NCBI GenBank assembly: GCA_034509735.1
Contig: JACGWO010000002.1
Coordinates: 50,341,115-50,405,114 of the forward strand
Reading direction: 5' to 3'
Length of the DNA stretch: 64,000 nucleotides
Source: Sesamum alatum
Lineage: Eukaryota; Streptophyta; Magnoliopsida; Lamiales; Pedaliaceae
Position 1 is the stretch's first letter; the number at the start of each line of letters is the position of its first letter. The notes beneath the pieces were generated by a model. The model was not told the origin of the DNA, did not search any database, and worked only from the letters and a program-made list of their open reading frames with translations. The translations under genes were made by a program, and so were the position numbers. Positions 35,360-49,277 of the stretch are shown here, piece by piece.

Positions 35360-38100
35360 CCCCTCCCTAAATACTAGTTTTTAAATAAAAATTGGGATAA
35401 TTATTTTTACATTCCTTAATTTACGGTATATTTATATAAAATATTCTTTTTTTTATAATTACAAAACTATCCCATACAGTAAAAAATCATGAATAGGTCA
35501 TTTTTTTGGGAGTATACATAATTTGTCAAAAAATATGAATGATTTGTATAAATAATTTTAATATCTTCAGTGAATGTATATATAATTTTTCAAATACAAA
35601 TATGATTTATGTATATAAACTATAGGCTAATGAGTGTTAACATAATTTTCCCTAGAAAGTTTAAGTGGCTTCGTACTCTAAAGTACATGAATCGCTAATA
35701 AAGATCCTTACAAATTACGGCTTACATATGTAGGCAGGTCGAGGATTCGCATGCAAAAAAATAATTTATTTTTAGGAATAATTACATTTACACTACGTGA
35801 TATTTGGTCTATTTTTCAAAGCGTCTCTATCTTTTGTTTAATTATAAAAATCAGTTCTAACAACAAAAAATAGGGATAGTCTGTGTGATGATATTGACAA
35901 TTTTCCAAGGGTGTACGTATAGGTGTTTGTGTAAATAATGTCGACATTTTTTATGAGTATGTATGTAATTTTTTAATATGGATAATTTGTATAATTAGAC
36001 CATATGCAAAGATATTATTATATTGGGTAAATTACAGCTATCTTGCTTGAGGTTTGGCATAATTACGATACCCCTCATTGTTTGAAAAAATATAAATACC
36101 CTCCTGAGGTTTGTAATTGTTTAACAAATATATTATTTTCATCCATTTTTATGGGTAAACTGGCCAAAATGCCCTTATGCACTGAATTATTTTTTATTTA
36201 ATTCTTCAAAAAAAATTGGACTACAATGTGCATGGGCGGTTTCTTAAGTTTTTTTTACATAGAGGAGCAATAATGTAATTTGCCTCCGCTAATTTTTCTA
36301 TAATTATAATAAAAAGTTCAAGGACAAAATGGTCAATTTCAGAACTTTGGTTAAAAATCACAAACCTCATGAGGGTATTTGTAATTTTTCAAACAATGAA
36401 AAAATATTTGTAATTATACCAAACCTCAGTGTGGCTGTAATTTATCCTATTATATTTATGATTTGTGTGAACATGTGTTTAATTTGAAAAGATTGTTAGG
36501 CAATGTAAAGTTTGTATACATATATGGATTATATGATTTAGTATATTTAAATTTTAGTGAAATTATGCGCGCATATATTACATACCAACTAATAAAAAAA
36601 CATAATTTTGATGTATGTGAAAGTGCAATACAATAATATAAATTGGGGATCATAATGTTGCCTGCATGTAGCACTTTTGTGGCCTACAAGTAAGTGTGTA
36701 TTATTTATAATATTGAAATAAATTATGGTCCCAGCAAGCAGTCAAATCTATGTATTGGACTTGAACAGAAAAAGATTATTTAATGATCATTATTATGCTG
36801 CAGAATTCAAAATGTGGGTTGGCAAAGGTTGATGACTTCTTGATTATGATAGTGACCTCTTCCTAAATCAACATAATTTTGATTAACTAATTCAGAAAAT
36901 AAAAACCCATTTAGGAAATCATGGGTTTATTTTTTTTCTAGGGGTTGTTTGATTTATTGAATCATTTCCTAGTTGTTAGCTATTATTTGAATTGTTATGA
37001 GTTCTATTTTTTTTATTTTTTGTGGTGTGAATGGTATATATAGTAAATGCTTGTTTGGTTTAATTGGTTGCATGTGTCGATAGACGAGTGTTTTGCCCGT
37101 TATTCATATATATGCTTAAATTTTTAAATAAAAATACAAAATTTTGTTAAATTATTTACGTGAAATTAACCATTTCTACAAGAACTTATAATGAGGAATG
37201 AAAACTAATTTAAAACAACATAAAATAATCAATGAAAAAGAAAAAAAAATTATATAAGAGAGAAAAAGATAAGATAAAAACCTTAAATAAGAAAGAGGAA
37301 AATAAAATAGGACAAATTACATTGAAATCCCCTGATGTTAAACTTAATTATACAAACAGCTCCTATCATTTATAAAATTATAGACACACTCCTCGAAAGA
37401 ATATTAGTGCAATGTACTTAAAGGGTATTTGCGTAAAAATTGTTATGAAACTGGAGTGTACTTATAATTAAAATTATAATTTCAAGAGACGTAGTTATAA
37501 TTTTACAATAAAATACAAGAAATGGTGACAAAAGATAAGAGATAACAAAAAATGAAAAAAAAAATACTTAATTTTAACTTTTATATAGGGGTCAATTTAG
37601 TCATCTATATTATTATAAGAGAAACCTTTGTGTCGTACTAATTTTATTTACCCTTTTGATTCATTCTATTTTTTTTTAAACGGTCATAATAATAATTTTA
37701 TTATCTTTTAATAACTCCATAGTAATCCACTACCCACGTTTTTCTCAACCAACTCTACATTTTTTTCCTCACTAACTTTTTTCTTTTTTATATCTTCACA
37801 CTACAATTGTTTTTTTCATAAACTTTTTCTCTCTTCATTTCACATCATGTTTACTTTTTACATGCTCACGAAGACCACTTGCAACAACTACCAGTTATAC
37901 TAAAACAAAAGCTCACAATTTATTGATAGTGTAGATTATAAAGGCATGATTTGTTACCCTAAAAACCCTGGTCCTTGTGATCAGCCGTGTGATACCAAAT
38001 TTACCCCTCATTTTGGGAACATCAACGTAAAAAAAATAGGGGCACTGCTGCAAACTTGCTATAGACAAGAAGAGCAAAAGGCTAAGAGAATAAGCATTTA
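35360..38100. other. Gene-free AT-rich region with MITE-like repeats
   Basis: Repeat-like stretches start at about 35394 (GGGATAATTATTTTTACATT, with a matching inverted end near 35655) and at 35778 (GGAATAATTACATTTACACT). A well-bounded MITE lies at 36025-36447. A weaker relative of that family may lie at 37310-37510 (GACAAATTACATTGAAATCC). No exon is seen. Confidence 0.6.
36025..36447. mobile_element. MITE with 9-bp target duplication (Mutator-type)
   Basis: This 423-bp element has long inverted ends: the left begins GGGTAAATTACAGC and the reverse complement of the right begins GGATAAATTACAGCC, with similarity continuing through TGAGGTTTGG and ATAATTAC for roughly 90 bases. It is flanked by exact TATTATATT copies at 36016-36024 and 36448-36456. 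A 9-bp duplication and long TIRs point to mobilisation by a Mutator-type transposase. It has no coding capacity. Confidence 0.92.
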
Positions 38101-38418
38101 ATGGAGCCTGGTTTCAGCAAAAAGGCATCAACTTTACAGAACATTCACACTACCTTCACAACTAGTTCATCTGTTACAACTTCTTCATCAGCTCAACTTG
38201 ACAATCCTAAGTTATGGAGCCCATCTACACAACAAGAAGATCTAATGCCTGAGTTAGGACCACCACAACCAAAAGATGGGATAAAAACCCAGTCAAGATT
38301 CCTAGAAATTATATGGCAATGAAACTCAACAAAAAAAAAAAAAAAAAACAATTCCCGAGTATATATAACATAACGGTACAGTTTCATGAGATGTGGAGAG
38401 AAAGCTAATGAGCGAGCT

Positions 38419-41400
38419 TTAGTTAGACCAGACATGGACGAGGCCGAGCCGGTTTCCTGTGTAGATCTCGTTGCGTTCTTCATCGTAGAAGAGAGCAGTG
38501 ATGTCTTCCAAGGCTTCTGCCATGGTGCTCCTAATCCTAGACGCTTTGATGCGCTTCTTTGAGTTACAGTTCCGGCCACCACAACTCGCGCTGCAGCTGC
38601 ATTCGCCCATGGGAAGAGTGTTGCTCGCATTAATCTTTGCGAGGCACTTTCCAGTCAAGATATTGCTGATGTTGATCGAGCCCACTGCACCAAACACCAA
38701 ACGTGTGAATTACCGTGAGTAATGATAAATTAGGACCCAAAGTTGTATCAAGAAAGTAATTTGATTAGGTATAAGGCATGATATAGCTTGTCTGATCTGA
38801 AGATACATAGATAAGCAATATTCCTATTGTGCTATTGTGATGTAAACAATTGCATCAAGGAAGCTTGTTATAATTTAATTTTATTACACTGACCTCCCCT
38901 GGGAGTTGGTGTAAGAAATTGACTATTTCTCGCCCCCTTTTCAAATTACAAAATACTCTCCATTGACATCACGAAAAGTTTCTAAACAAACTGCCTGCTG
39001 AAACGGTATGTAACATTACAAACTTGGAGAGAAGATTTTGTAAATTCAGAAGGGGAAGGATATAGTCAGTAATTAGTGGGGATCATGGTAATGATCCCTT
39101 AAAATTTATGACTCTTTATCTATTAATATGGTTTTCATAGATAGAGTATTGCTTGCTTTCCAGGGGACTTACCATTTCCATCAGATATCGGTTCATCAGA
39201 CTCAGCTTTACAATAAGATATGATGAGATCCTGATCGCTCGTGATGTAGATATTGTTCGTATTGCAATCATGATGCCATAAAAGGTGATCCTCGAATGAG
39301 GTTACAAGCTCCCCTCTGAAGTTCCAGACAGCGACTGTTCGATTTCTGAAGGTCAAGAATAACTGGTTCTCGTATAAAAATATAAATGCAGATGGGGTCA
39401 TGAATTCCGTCCTGCTAACTTCAGTCAACTCAGAAGTCCGGACCTACATAGACAAGATGTCAGATTGTGCGGACATTAGGAACCATAGTAGAAGGTGAAG
39501 AGCAACTTACGTCAAGAATCTGCAGATTCTCGTTCTCTTGCTCGACAAGAAGCTTTTCGTTGAATTGTTCGATGAAGTCAACCTTCTTATTTCTATGAAG
39601 GAGATGGCTAAAAGATTTAAGAACAGTCCCATCCTCAATTGAGAGGATCTTCAAAGGAACACTTCCATGAGTCTTCATAAATATCAATAGCATGATTCCC
39701 GGACTGTTTACAAAACCGCACCCAGCAAAGATTGAATATATATTAACAATTACCGTAAACCCAAATCAGAAGGACAAACAATATCCAAAAGAGTACATTT
39801 ACAACCCTTACATGCGCCAACCAAAGGTTTTCTTGACAGTTCAACATTTTTAGATGACAAGCAAGAATTAGCATAATGAGGTGGCATATATGCTTTAGCA
39901 ATTCACATATTTACTATCAACACACTTCAAGACGTAATTTTTAATACGATCTTAAGGAAGCATGCTACCCAGATGAGTATTGAAACGAGGACAAGGATGC
40001 GTAAATGTGTAGAATATTAATCTGCAATATTAAGAATTACCTGATCTTAATCTCTTGAACATTTTTATCCGAAATGGAGTATAGCATTGTATAGTTTTTC
40101 AAGTCAAACACCTTGTATATGCTGAAAAAGGAAAAGGCAAAAAGCAGACATCAGCAAACAGAAGCAAGTCTGAAGCAGGAAGAGGGGGGGGAGGGAAAGC
40201 AGAATGCACAGATAAGCTTATTAAGAGCTTACCTATCTTGGGCAGAGTAAGTAAGGACCTTTCCGTTTACATCATCAAATTCTACAAAGCCAGGCCACTT
40301 CAACGACTCTGACTCAAATAGCGCGAAACCAGCATCAGGTTGAGCCCTTCGTATGTATCTGAAATAGTTTGAAAAATGATATATAAGTATGCAGAACAAC
40401 ACAAGACTAATCAGAAAGCAACAAAAAGCAGATGGAATTTCATACTCAATTCTTGTGGTTCTGCATTTTAAGGAACTAAAGTTATCCGAAGCATAAACTG
40501 AAACTGTGATGAGTGAATCATTATTTTTGTTGTAAAATAAGCTCCGAATGACTTCATCAGGACCGACATTCAGAAAGCATATCCTCTCGTTAGTTTCTGC
40601 AAGCAACAGGGAACATGAATAAGGCCCTTTTGATGCCAAGAATTGAAGCAAGATACTTGTGAAGTTAAATCAGTTTTTGTTTAGGTACCTCTGCTAAATG
40701 CTGCACAAATACCAGATTGCGCAAGAGCAAAAACAATATCATGGGCAGCAACAATCTCAATAATTTTTGACCTCTTCTTAAAAAATGGTAATGACAAGGG
40801 ACAATATCCCTTGGGATCAAGAGTATCATATTCCTCCTGGACCAAAATATACCCAGTTAACATCAATAGAAAAAAATTTATAACAATAAAGAATAAGAAT
40901 ATCAAAACATGAACTCCAACGTACGAAGATAACATCTCACCAATTCACAACTCAAGCACAGAAGCTAAAAGAAATTATTTTTCTTCTTATAATGATCAAA
41001 GAAAATGAAGAAAGTATTGACAACTCAATCAGATTTGGGGAGAAATTATAGTAAGAAATAGACAGCCATTAGACTTGGTACTTTGCGCACAAAATTTCAG
41101 CAATTTGCTCCCTTTTTCCACCAAGTACAGTGGGATAGAAGAATCTTAAAGGCTTTACAAGCTAGCCAAGCCATTTTGTTTTGTTCCTTCCATGTGTGCA
41201 TTCACACAGAGGTCGTGCAGGATCAGAAATGAAGTTTCAAGCAATAACGCAGTCATTACATTGTTCACAGCATGAAACACTAATCTAGCAATATGCATAT
41301 TCTTATACACTCCAGAAAAACTATTTTCATACATTTACACAATGCTGACAGGAAGCTATTGATGTCAGGTACAAAGCATGTGATCTACTTGACAAACAAT

Positions 41401-42875
41401 GTAAAAATTACAGAGAGAGAGAACCCTGATATCAGCAAAAGAAAACAAAGCAAAGCTGGAAGATTCGGATTCCTTATTCCACTTCTTATCCTGAGGTAGA
41501 ATATTACTCTTACTCTTGAAATCAAATGATCTTTCCGGTCACATTACGTAAGCATGCCTGCTCTCAAACATAAATTCTTGACTTTCCTCTCAATAAATTG
41601 TTGCCCATTTATACTTCCTTAGATATAAAAAAAATCAGAAGATCACCTACCAATCAAGCATACTTATTTATGCAGACTTGAAGAATAAGTTCATTACAGT
41701 TGTCCGTCTCCCACATCTCTATTTCACATATATTTGCTCGCGAATTGGTTATTTATTGGTTAACAGAGAAATCACTAGCATCTCCTCAGAAAGAATTCCA
41801 TATATTTCATTATCAATGGATATATATAGATTCAGCAACATGGCATGATACAAAAAGTGGCTGGCGGGCAGGGGGAGACAGGAGAGATTAGTGCACACAC
41901 ACCCGTGTTTAAGAGATGGCGATAAAGCAGACACTGACAAGAGTTAAAACAGCTGTCACGGTTCATCCAACAAATAAAAACTTAATCACACGAGATAACC
42001 TTCATGCAATAAATGATTTTGGAATCTAAAAGAATTTGCAAAAGACAAACTCACAATTACAACAGAACGCATCACCATCTTCTAGTTTGTTAACTACAAG
42101 TTACATAAGATTCGATTACATATATGCCTTTCGGAAAAACCTTGTAAGTATTTAAACCTGGAATATCACAAATGCAGGTGGGAAATGGCACATGTAACAC
42201 GTATCCAATCCCTAAAAACTGAAGTCTCACAGATTCATGGACCGCGCAAAATGATATTAATTAATTAATAGATTAACACATAATCCAAGTTATAGGCAAA
42301 CAATAATTTACTAGAAAAATCCATATGGTTCTAAATATTTTCTGAGCAAATTCACCTCTTCCTCTCTGCACAAATGACAATAAACTTTTCCCATCCATTG
42401 CTGATAAACAGATCTATATGCTTATCAACTTAAACATGTCAACTTTAACTGATAAACCGAGAATAGCAAGAAAATCTTAAAAGGGTTTCTCCAATAAATC
42501 TAGGGTATACCTAATCCAGCCCCAAAACCCCTAGTTTCGCTTGGCGGCAACATCAATCATCACAAACACACGTAACCCATGAAAAATTCAAATCTTTCAC
42601 CAGGACCAGGAAACCACAAAAACGCCGAAAATAAAATGGAAAAGAAAAACAATCCGGAATATGTTAATCAAATTAACCTGCAGGCGAATGTTGCGGAATC
42701 GCTCTTGGGCATCACTCATGCTGAAAGAACGGTCACGCTTAGACGATATCTCCCTTCTCTGCAGCTTCTTTACGCTGTTAACAAACCCATCTAAACCACC
42801 ACGGGGCCGCTTCTTGGCCACCACCCGTCGCCCAGAGCACGGCCGCGGACTCGCCGTTATTCTCCTCCCCTCCAT
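38419..42875 (-). CDS. Conserved plant WD40-like (transducin family) protein
   Basis: Eight coding exons keep phase: 42875-42678, 40836-40689, 40596-40446, 40358-40233, 40121-40041, 39703-39511, 39443-39173 and 38684-38419, for 477 aa. The N-terminus is basic (RRVVAKKRPRGGLDGFVNSV), a possible nuclear or nucleic-acid-binding signal. The rest alternates short hydrophobic strands typical of a beta-propeller: ICFLNVGPDEVIRSLFY, KVLTYSAQD, YKVFDLKNYTMLYSIS, RNRTVAVWNFRGELVTSF and the end GNRLGLVHVWSN. A Cys-rich loop (ECSCSASCGGRNC) sits near the end. I recognise it as a strongly conserved single-copy-type plant protein annotated as transducin/WD40-like, but I know no established function. Intron 1 is 1.84 kb. 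Confidence 0.88.
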
Positions 42876-43272
42876 CTCCGATTATCACAACACTAAAGCA
42901 CACTCTTTTTTCTACAAAGAAATCTAAACCCCAAAAAATCTATACACAAACAAAGCAAACAAACACGTGTCTCAGCTTGAATTAAAACATATCAAAGATG
43001 ACCCATAACTCTGGTGAGGAAATAAACCCTAAATAACAAAATAAAAATAGCTGGCGCTTCTTCACCCACCCAAGGTCCAGAGAGCAGATTTCAATCAAGA
43101 ATTATGCGAGAAAACTAACTCTCTCCCATTTCTAACAATTGGGTTTCTTGACATATATCTTGTCTGTTTATACAGTCCCCATTTATGTACTTTTTGTATG
43201 TATAGACGAGCAATACATACAGAAAAGTTCTCTGCGTATCTCTGTATAAGCAAGGCAAAGAGTGGGAGCTCC

Positions 43273-43320
43273 GTTGAGAGAGAGAGAAAGAGAGAGATTG
43301 AAGAGAGAGAAAGAGAAGAA
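43273..43320. repeat. GA-rich simple repeat upstream of the WD40-like gene
   Basis: An imperfect GA/GAA run lies about 400 bases upstream of the start codon, in the likely promoter or leader of the minus-strand gene. Confidence 0.8.
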
Positions 43321-45563
43321 TGCGTCGGATTTAGAAGCATTTGGCGTCCACTGGAGTTCAAAAATCAAAATCCAGATTGACAACATTTGACGCCTGACGC
43401 TGCAATAATTTTTCTTTTCTTTTTCCCTTTCCTAATTTCTTACCCTCTCCTTTTTTTTCTTTTAATATTTTTAATCGAAATCAAGTTCAATCATATTAAA
43501 TCAATTAGATTATATATTATATTGTATATATAATCTAATTATTATTTTAAAAATATTATATTAGTTATATGATAAATATAATATACTCGTCATATGTGAA
43601 ATAGTTAATATTTTTTGTAATAATTAAAAAATGATAAATTACTTCATATTCCATAAAATTTTTCATGATTATGAATACCCAACTATTTGTGAAATTACAA
43701 ATACCACTTTTAATTGAAAATAACTAGTCATCGTGGCACTCCATCCTTGCGTGCATATAACATAATATTGCACGCTTTAAAATAAATATAAATAATAAAA
43801 TATATATATTAATCAACACATTACATTTAAAAAAAGAAGAAATAAAGAAAATAAATGAAAACTAACTTATTGGTATTATGGTATAACAAAAAAATTGGTG
43901 TTGCGGTATAAGTAATCGTCATTTATTAGTAAAAACGGAATTTACTTTATATAATCGTATAAATTATGTAGCCCGTATGCTGTAAGGTAAAAATTACTAT
44001 TTCATCCTTCCTGTTTTTTTTTTTAAATATATAAAAAATGAGGGTAAGTAAAGTAAATAATTCATAGGACATATTAGTCCATACAAATATTTTTAAAAAT
44101 TCTAAAAAAAATATATAAATTAATAATTTATAATTCAAAATGATTTTTTGATTAGTTCACCATAAAAATTGAATGTAAACCTAAAGGAGGCCAACGAATG
44201 AGCTTATTGTTAGAAGGATATCAAAATTGGGAAGGTATTTGTAATTTTTCAAAGAATCGTGTATTTGTAATTATGTGAAATGTTAGATGAGGCAACCGAA
44301 ATTTACTCTATAAAAACCATATGTGTTTAGTGATTGAACTTGTCAAAATTATTTTAAATCAATGGATACAATATATTAATGCTTTATACACAAAATTCAT
44401 TAATAATATACCAATTAGATTAACTAAGGAGCACAAAGTTCTACTCTCTCCATATGTTGCTAGTTCTTACCATAATCCAAAATCATCTCCACTTCCAAAT
44501 CACCCAAAAAATAAAAAATAAAAATCATCTCCACTTTGATTTTTTTTTTTATAAAATAGATATTGGAAATGGGCCAAGACATTTAGGCCCAATTCGTTTC
44601 AACATTTTTTTGGGCCTAAGGCCCTAAGGGATGTTCTGTTTCAAACTTCCAGACTGAAGAAATTAGCCCAATTCCATACACTCCTCTCACGTGTTTTTCT
44701 TTTTACAATATATTATCTTAAAAACATTCGAAATTAAACATTTTTTTCGAATGCGATGTCGTTCTTTAAAAATGAGTAGATCGTGGTTGATTTTTTTTTA
44801 ATTCATAATATTTTCCTAAAAAGTATTATTTTAATTAAAATGATGGTATAACTTCATTAATCTTTTCTTTTTATTTTTAAAACGAAAGTATAACAACTTT
44901 CAAAATTATGAATTTTCTGTTATTTCGAGAAGCAACATATTAAATGTGCGAGTAAATATTATAAGACCTCATTTACTTTGTGTATGGTATGATTGGTCGG
45001 TTATAGTGGTTGAGATGACAAATAATTCATCCAACCTAAATTGATAGGTTGAGTTAATTAAGTGGAACTGTGGTTAGACTCGGGCCAGCATTCATGCAAG
45101 AAAATGGACGTTTCACCTGGATTTGGATAATTGTCCAGCCCAATCCGAAAAAGTAAATGAGACCTAAGCTGATTATCGACCTTATAAATATATTGGTGAA
45201 ATATAAAACGCAATAAAAAAAATCACAAATCATATTTTATTTGTGTTTTTCTCATTTTACAAAAAGCCATTTAAAAGGAAAATACAGAAAAGAAAAAATA
45301 TAATATCACAAATTAGGCTAAATCGTGCTTTTTTATTGAGGGTGACGTGCCTCCGAACCTTGCACTCATTGCGTGTGTATAACTTAAACTCATTATATTT
45401 ATTTAATTATGTTACAGAGAACAAAAATAAAATAAACAACGAATTATCACTGATATTTTTTTAATATTTCCTATTTTTTTAAATATAAAAGTTTTAAGAG
45501 GTGGTAACATTTTATAAGAATAAGCATTCTTGAGGGTATTTTAGTCAAAGTATATTTCACAAC

Positions 45564-45582
45564 AAACCCTAAACCCTAAACC
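45564..45582. repeat. Short interstitial telomere-like motif (telo-box)
   Basis: Two and a half units of CCCTAAA occur in a row (AAACCCTAAACCCTAAACC). This is too short for a telomere relic; telo-boxes of this type also occur as plant promoter elements, but no gene start is near. Confidence 0.6.
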
Positions 45583-45865
45583 AAAGTACTTATTATAATT
45601 TCGTCACACTAATATATTAAATAGTTGATTTATATATATATATATATATATCATAAAATAAAATACTATATTATTGCTGAAATCATATTTAACTGAGACA
45701 TCATGAAAATTACTGGAAACAAAACCTTTTAATGGAAAAAGACATATAGTCAGGGGCATGTTGTCCTGAAAATGATGCCCACGTATCAAATTCCTATGTT
45801 TGAATGTAACCACATGTTTGTTTTGTGATCCTTACAAAACTTAGTCCGGTTAAATATTATTTTAC

Positions 45866-46341
45866 GGGCTAAATTACAACGAGTTTTATTAAAGTTTGGT
45901 ATAATTATAAATATTTTTTTATTATTTTAAAAAATTATTAATACTTCTTATGATTTTAAGGGTCGTCGTACAACTAGCCTATTCGTTAGTTTTCATCAGA
46001 CTTTCATCTAATTATTATGGGAACTGACCATAGTGCCATTGTGGACTACAAATTATAATTTTACTTATTTTTAAAAATTTTTATTTTTTTTATGGATTGA
46101 GTTGACAATTTATTTTACAATTTTTTAAAAAATTTCATCCACCACGTCCCATTTTTTCTCACAGTCTTTCATTAAAAAAGAAAAGAGAAGATACAACAAT
46201 AATAAAGTTGATATTTTGAGGCTTACATATAATAATTACATAATTTCATCAAATATTATGGAGGTATTGATAATTTTCCAAACAAACAATAAGACATTCA
46301 TAATTATACCAAATTTCAGAAAAACTCATTGTAATTTACTC
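45866..46341. mobile_element. MITE, GGGTAAATTAC family
   Basis: The left end reads GGGCTAAATTACAACGAGTT and the right end reversed reads GAGTAAATTACAATGAGTTT; both continue with TTTGGTATAATTAT. TATTTTA is found next to both ends (45858-45864 and 46342-46348), a possible decayed target duplication. Confidence 0.75.
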
Positions 46342-47260
46342 TATTTTATATCGAGAATATATTTGGATGAATAATGATTTTATAATTTTTTCATAATGTT
46401 TTAGTAAATTATTTTTAAAGCTATAAGTGTTATATAACGTTTAAGAAAAATCAATTTGGAATTTATGTAATAATAAAAAAGAAGAAAATAGAATATTATG
46501 AGCTTATAAAATCATCACTAATAATATCCTATAAGCTTTATGATTTCCTTTTATTTAAACATTTCATATGAATAAATATTTTACACACAACAGCATGTTT
46601 CAAGAATAAAAAGAACAAGTATAAAACTATGTAAAAAAAAGAAAAAAGAAATTATTTGGTGTAGGACCTAAATACATTTTTTTTTTAAAAAACAAACAAA
46701 CTAAAACTCGACAGGTGTGCCATGAGGCCCATTTTGTCGTGGGCCCTAGGCATTGATCTATCATTTTCATGGGCCCGGCCCGGTTGACAAGACCCAATCT
46801 TTTCAAGAACAAATCCCACATCTTATTATTTATTCCTCCTAATGTGTAGTAATAAATCAAGTGTGGTCCAAGCATTGATTTTAAGTCTAGTGACATCTGT
46901 ACAAACCAATTTGATATTTTTTGGGGTCAATGACCCTTCATTCATACTTGCAATAAAATGGGATTAAAAGGGCTTGATTAATTTAATTTTAATTACATTA
47001 CCTACTAAAAAAATCGAGTCAAGACTTAACGTAATATTGATTAAAATATAAATACTTTAGACGTTGGTTGTCTAGTTGCATTTCCCACGCTGGTTATTCA
47101 CTATAGTTACATTTATATTGACGATTTTGGATTTGAGTAAAGAATTTCAAATAACTTTATATCAGAAGAATTCCGCCCCCTCCCCCCTACTTTTATCCTC
47201 TCTTATGAGGATAAAAGGTGATTCTAAGGGTGCAAACGAGTTGAGCTCTACCTAAAATTT

Positions 47261-47307
47261 GAGCTCGAGCTTGACGAACCTGTATCTACAGGCTCAAGCT
47301 CGAGCTC
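47261..47307. repeat. Perfect 14-bp inverted repeat
   Basis: Arms GAGCTCGAGCTTGA (47261-47274) and TCAAGCTCGAGCTC (47294-47307) are separated by 19 bases. Similar GAGCTCGAGC text is common in plant transposon ends, but I cannot place it in a full element. Confidence 0.7.
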
Positions 47308-48951
47308 TCGGTTCGAGCTGATTCTTTAACTCCCTCTGAAATTTGAATTTGTCTTTTACAAGAATAAAGTGTTATCATTGGACATGTTAATCAACCCAGA
47401 TATGATATCTTATTTTTGCTACGGCTAACATGTTAGGACACTTGAATGAAAAGTCTTTATTTTCCCCTTATCCATTAAGGATCTCTCGATATCATAATGA
47501 TACTTTTATTTCATATATACATGTACAATATAAATAAGGTTTTATCATTCGTAATCTTATTTATAACCAAGACCTAATCACGTAAAATCAACATACGAAT
47601 TAAGACGGACGTTTAGTTTCATCCAGTATTTTGATATGAATTTAATTTTGGTGGTAGGCGTAGATTTTATTCTAGAAATTAATTTTGATAGTTAATTAAA
47701 TGTGACCCATTTGGTTGGTCCAAGTCACGTGGGGAGACTAAATGCCGACGGCCAGTGACAAATATGTCTCTCTTTCCACACTTTTCATAATTTTGACGCC
47801 TTTCTATTTCCATCAATTGCACAATAATGACTTGGTCTGTGTCACACTCAAATGATTAATTTTAAATTAAAAAAAAAAGAGAGAAGAATAAAAAAAAATA
47901 AAGAAAACAAAATTACATAACAGGACTCGATGATACCACAAGAACTATCTTCAATCATAACAGAGTATAGATCATGATTTTAAATTGTTAGTTACTCGCT
48001 CACTCACGTGCCCAAATATTGGAACCACATCAATTAAAATATGGATGAATTGGGTCGGGTCTGACCGAAAAGCGGGCATGGGAATCATGGGGTTTATTGA
48101 AAATAAGTGAAGTGGCCAAGTGGTCTCAAATTCGATCAAATTAGCCCCACTCCCATTCTTAAAATTAGTAAGTGTGACATATTTTATGTATGTGTATAAC
48201 TTTTAAAAATTATTTAAAAAAATACATACATAAATTGTATTATTTAATTTTATAGAGTAAAAAAATGTCGATAATAAATAATGTTAGGAAAATAAAAAAA
48301 TGCACGAGAAAAGAAAAAAATATAACTACCAAAAGATAGTTATGGAAAACTATTATAAATGAAAGAATTAAAATAAAAGACAAACATAATTAGAAAGGAC
48401 ACATAAAAAGGTGCTCTTCCTTAATAATAAAATATAGATAAGCAAGGTGGAGAGTGTCCTAGAAAACAAGAAAAATAGTATTGGAACCAAAGTGAATTTA
48501 TTATTTATCCAAAAAAAAAAAAAAGAGTTGTCGGTGGTGAAATATTTCATCAGTACCTAATACCTCCAATGCAACAACTGGATACCTTCAAATTTAATCA
48601 AGCAAGTACAAGAAAATATGACTGATTTTATATATGCCAACTCAAAACTCTTTTAATTAATTTTTCTTCGAACTACCAATATCTAACTTGTACAGTTTAA
48701 ATTATTTTATATATGATGTCTCGATCTCATATAAGTGAAAGTAAAAGAAATATGTAGTTAAAGAGACAAAAGATGATTTTTTTTTTATTACAACGTTCGA
48801 TATGCAATACATCAATATTCAAAATTAACCAACAAATTCAAAGTAAACAAAAAAACGATATACTACTCACAACCTCTTGATTGCAAGACAAAAGGTGATC
48901 AAATAGCGTTATTAAGGATCTTAGATTGGTTCTAATCTCAAATAATACTTT

Positions 48952-49277
48952 CCAAAAAAATCGTATTTTTGGTCCTATATGTTAGGACTTTTTTCAAGTT
49001 AGTCTCATTTGTTACGGTTTTGTTACGTTGCATCTCAAAATTTGAAAAACTTCTCAATTTTAATCATTATGTGTATTTTTGGCCCAATAATTAACGGTGC
49101 TGTCAACAGTCTCACGTGCATTTCCGTACATCTTTTCTTAATTATTAGATGAAAAATTCACGTGATGCCTAAAATTGAGAAAATCTTCAAGATATGGAAA
49201 ACAATATGCAAAAATCATAACATTAACTTTTTTTAAAAAAAAACCCTAACATATGGTACCGAAAATACAATTTTCCC
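48952..49277. mobile_element. MITE-like element, second family
   Basis: The inverted ends pair: left CGTATTTTTGGTCCTATATG and right reversed TGTATTTTCGGTACCATATG, both followed by TTAGG. Flanks TAATACTTT (48943-48951) and TAATGTTTT (49278-49286) agree at 7 of 9 positions, a possible aged 9-bp target duplication. No coding capacity. Confidence 0.7.

Noticed and set aside
43633..44308. Full-length GGGTAAATTAC-family copy with a target duplication.
   Set aside because: The inverted ends are plausible, but the flanking 9-mers agree poorly and are almost pure A/T, so I list it only as a possible copy within the region description.
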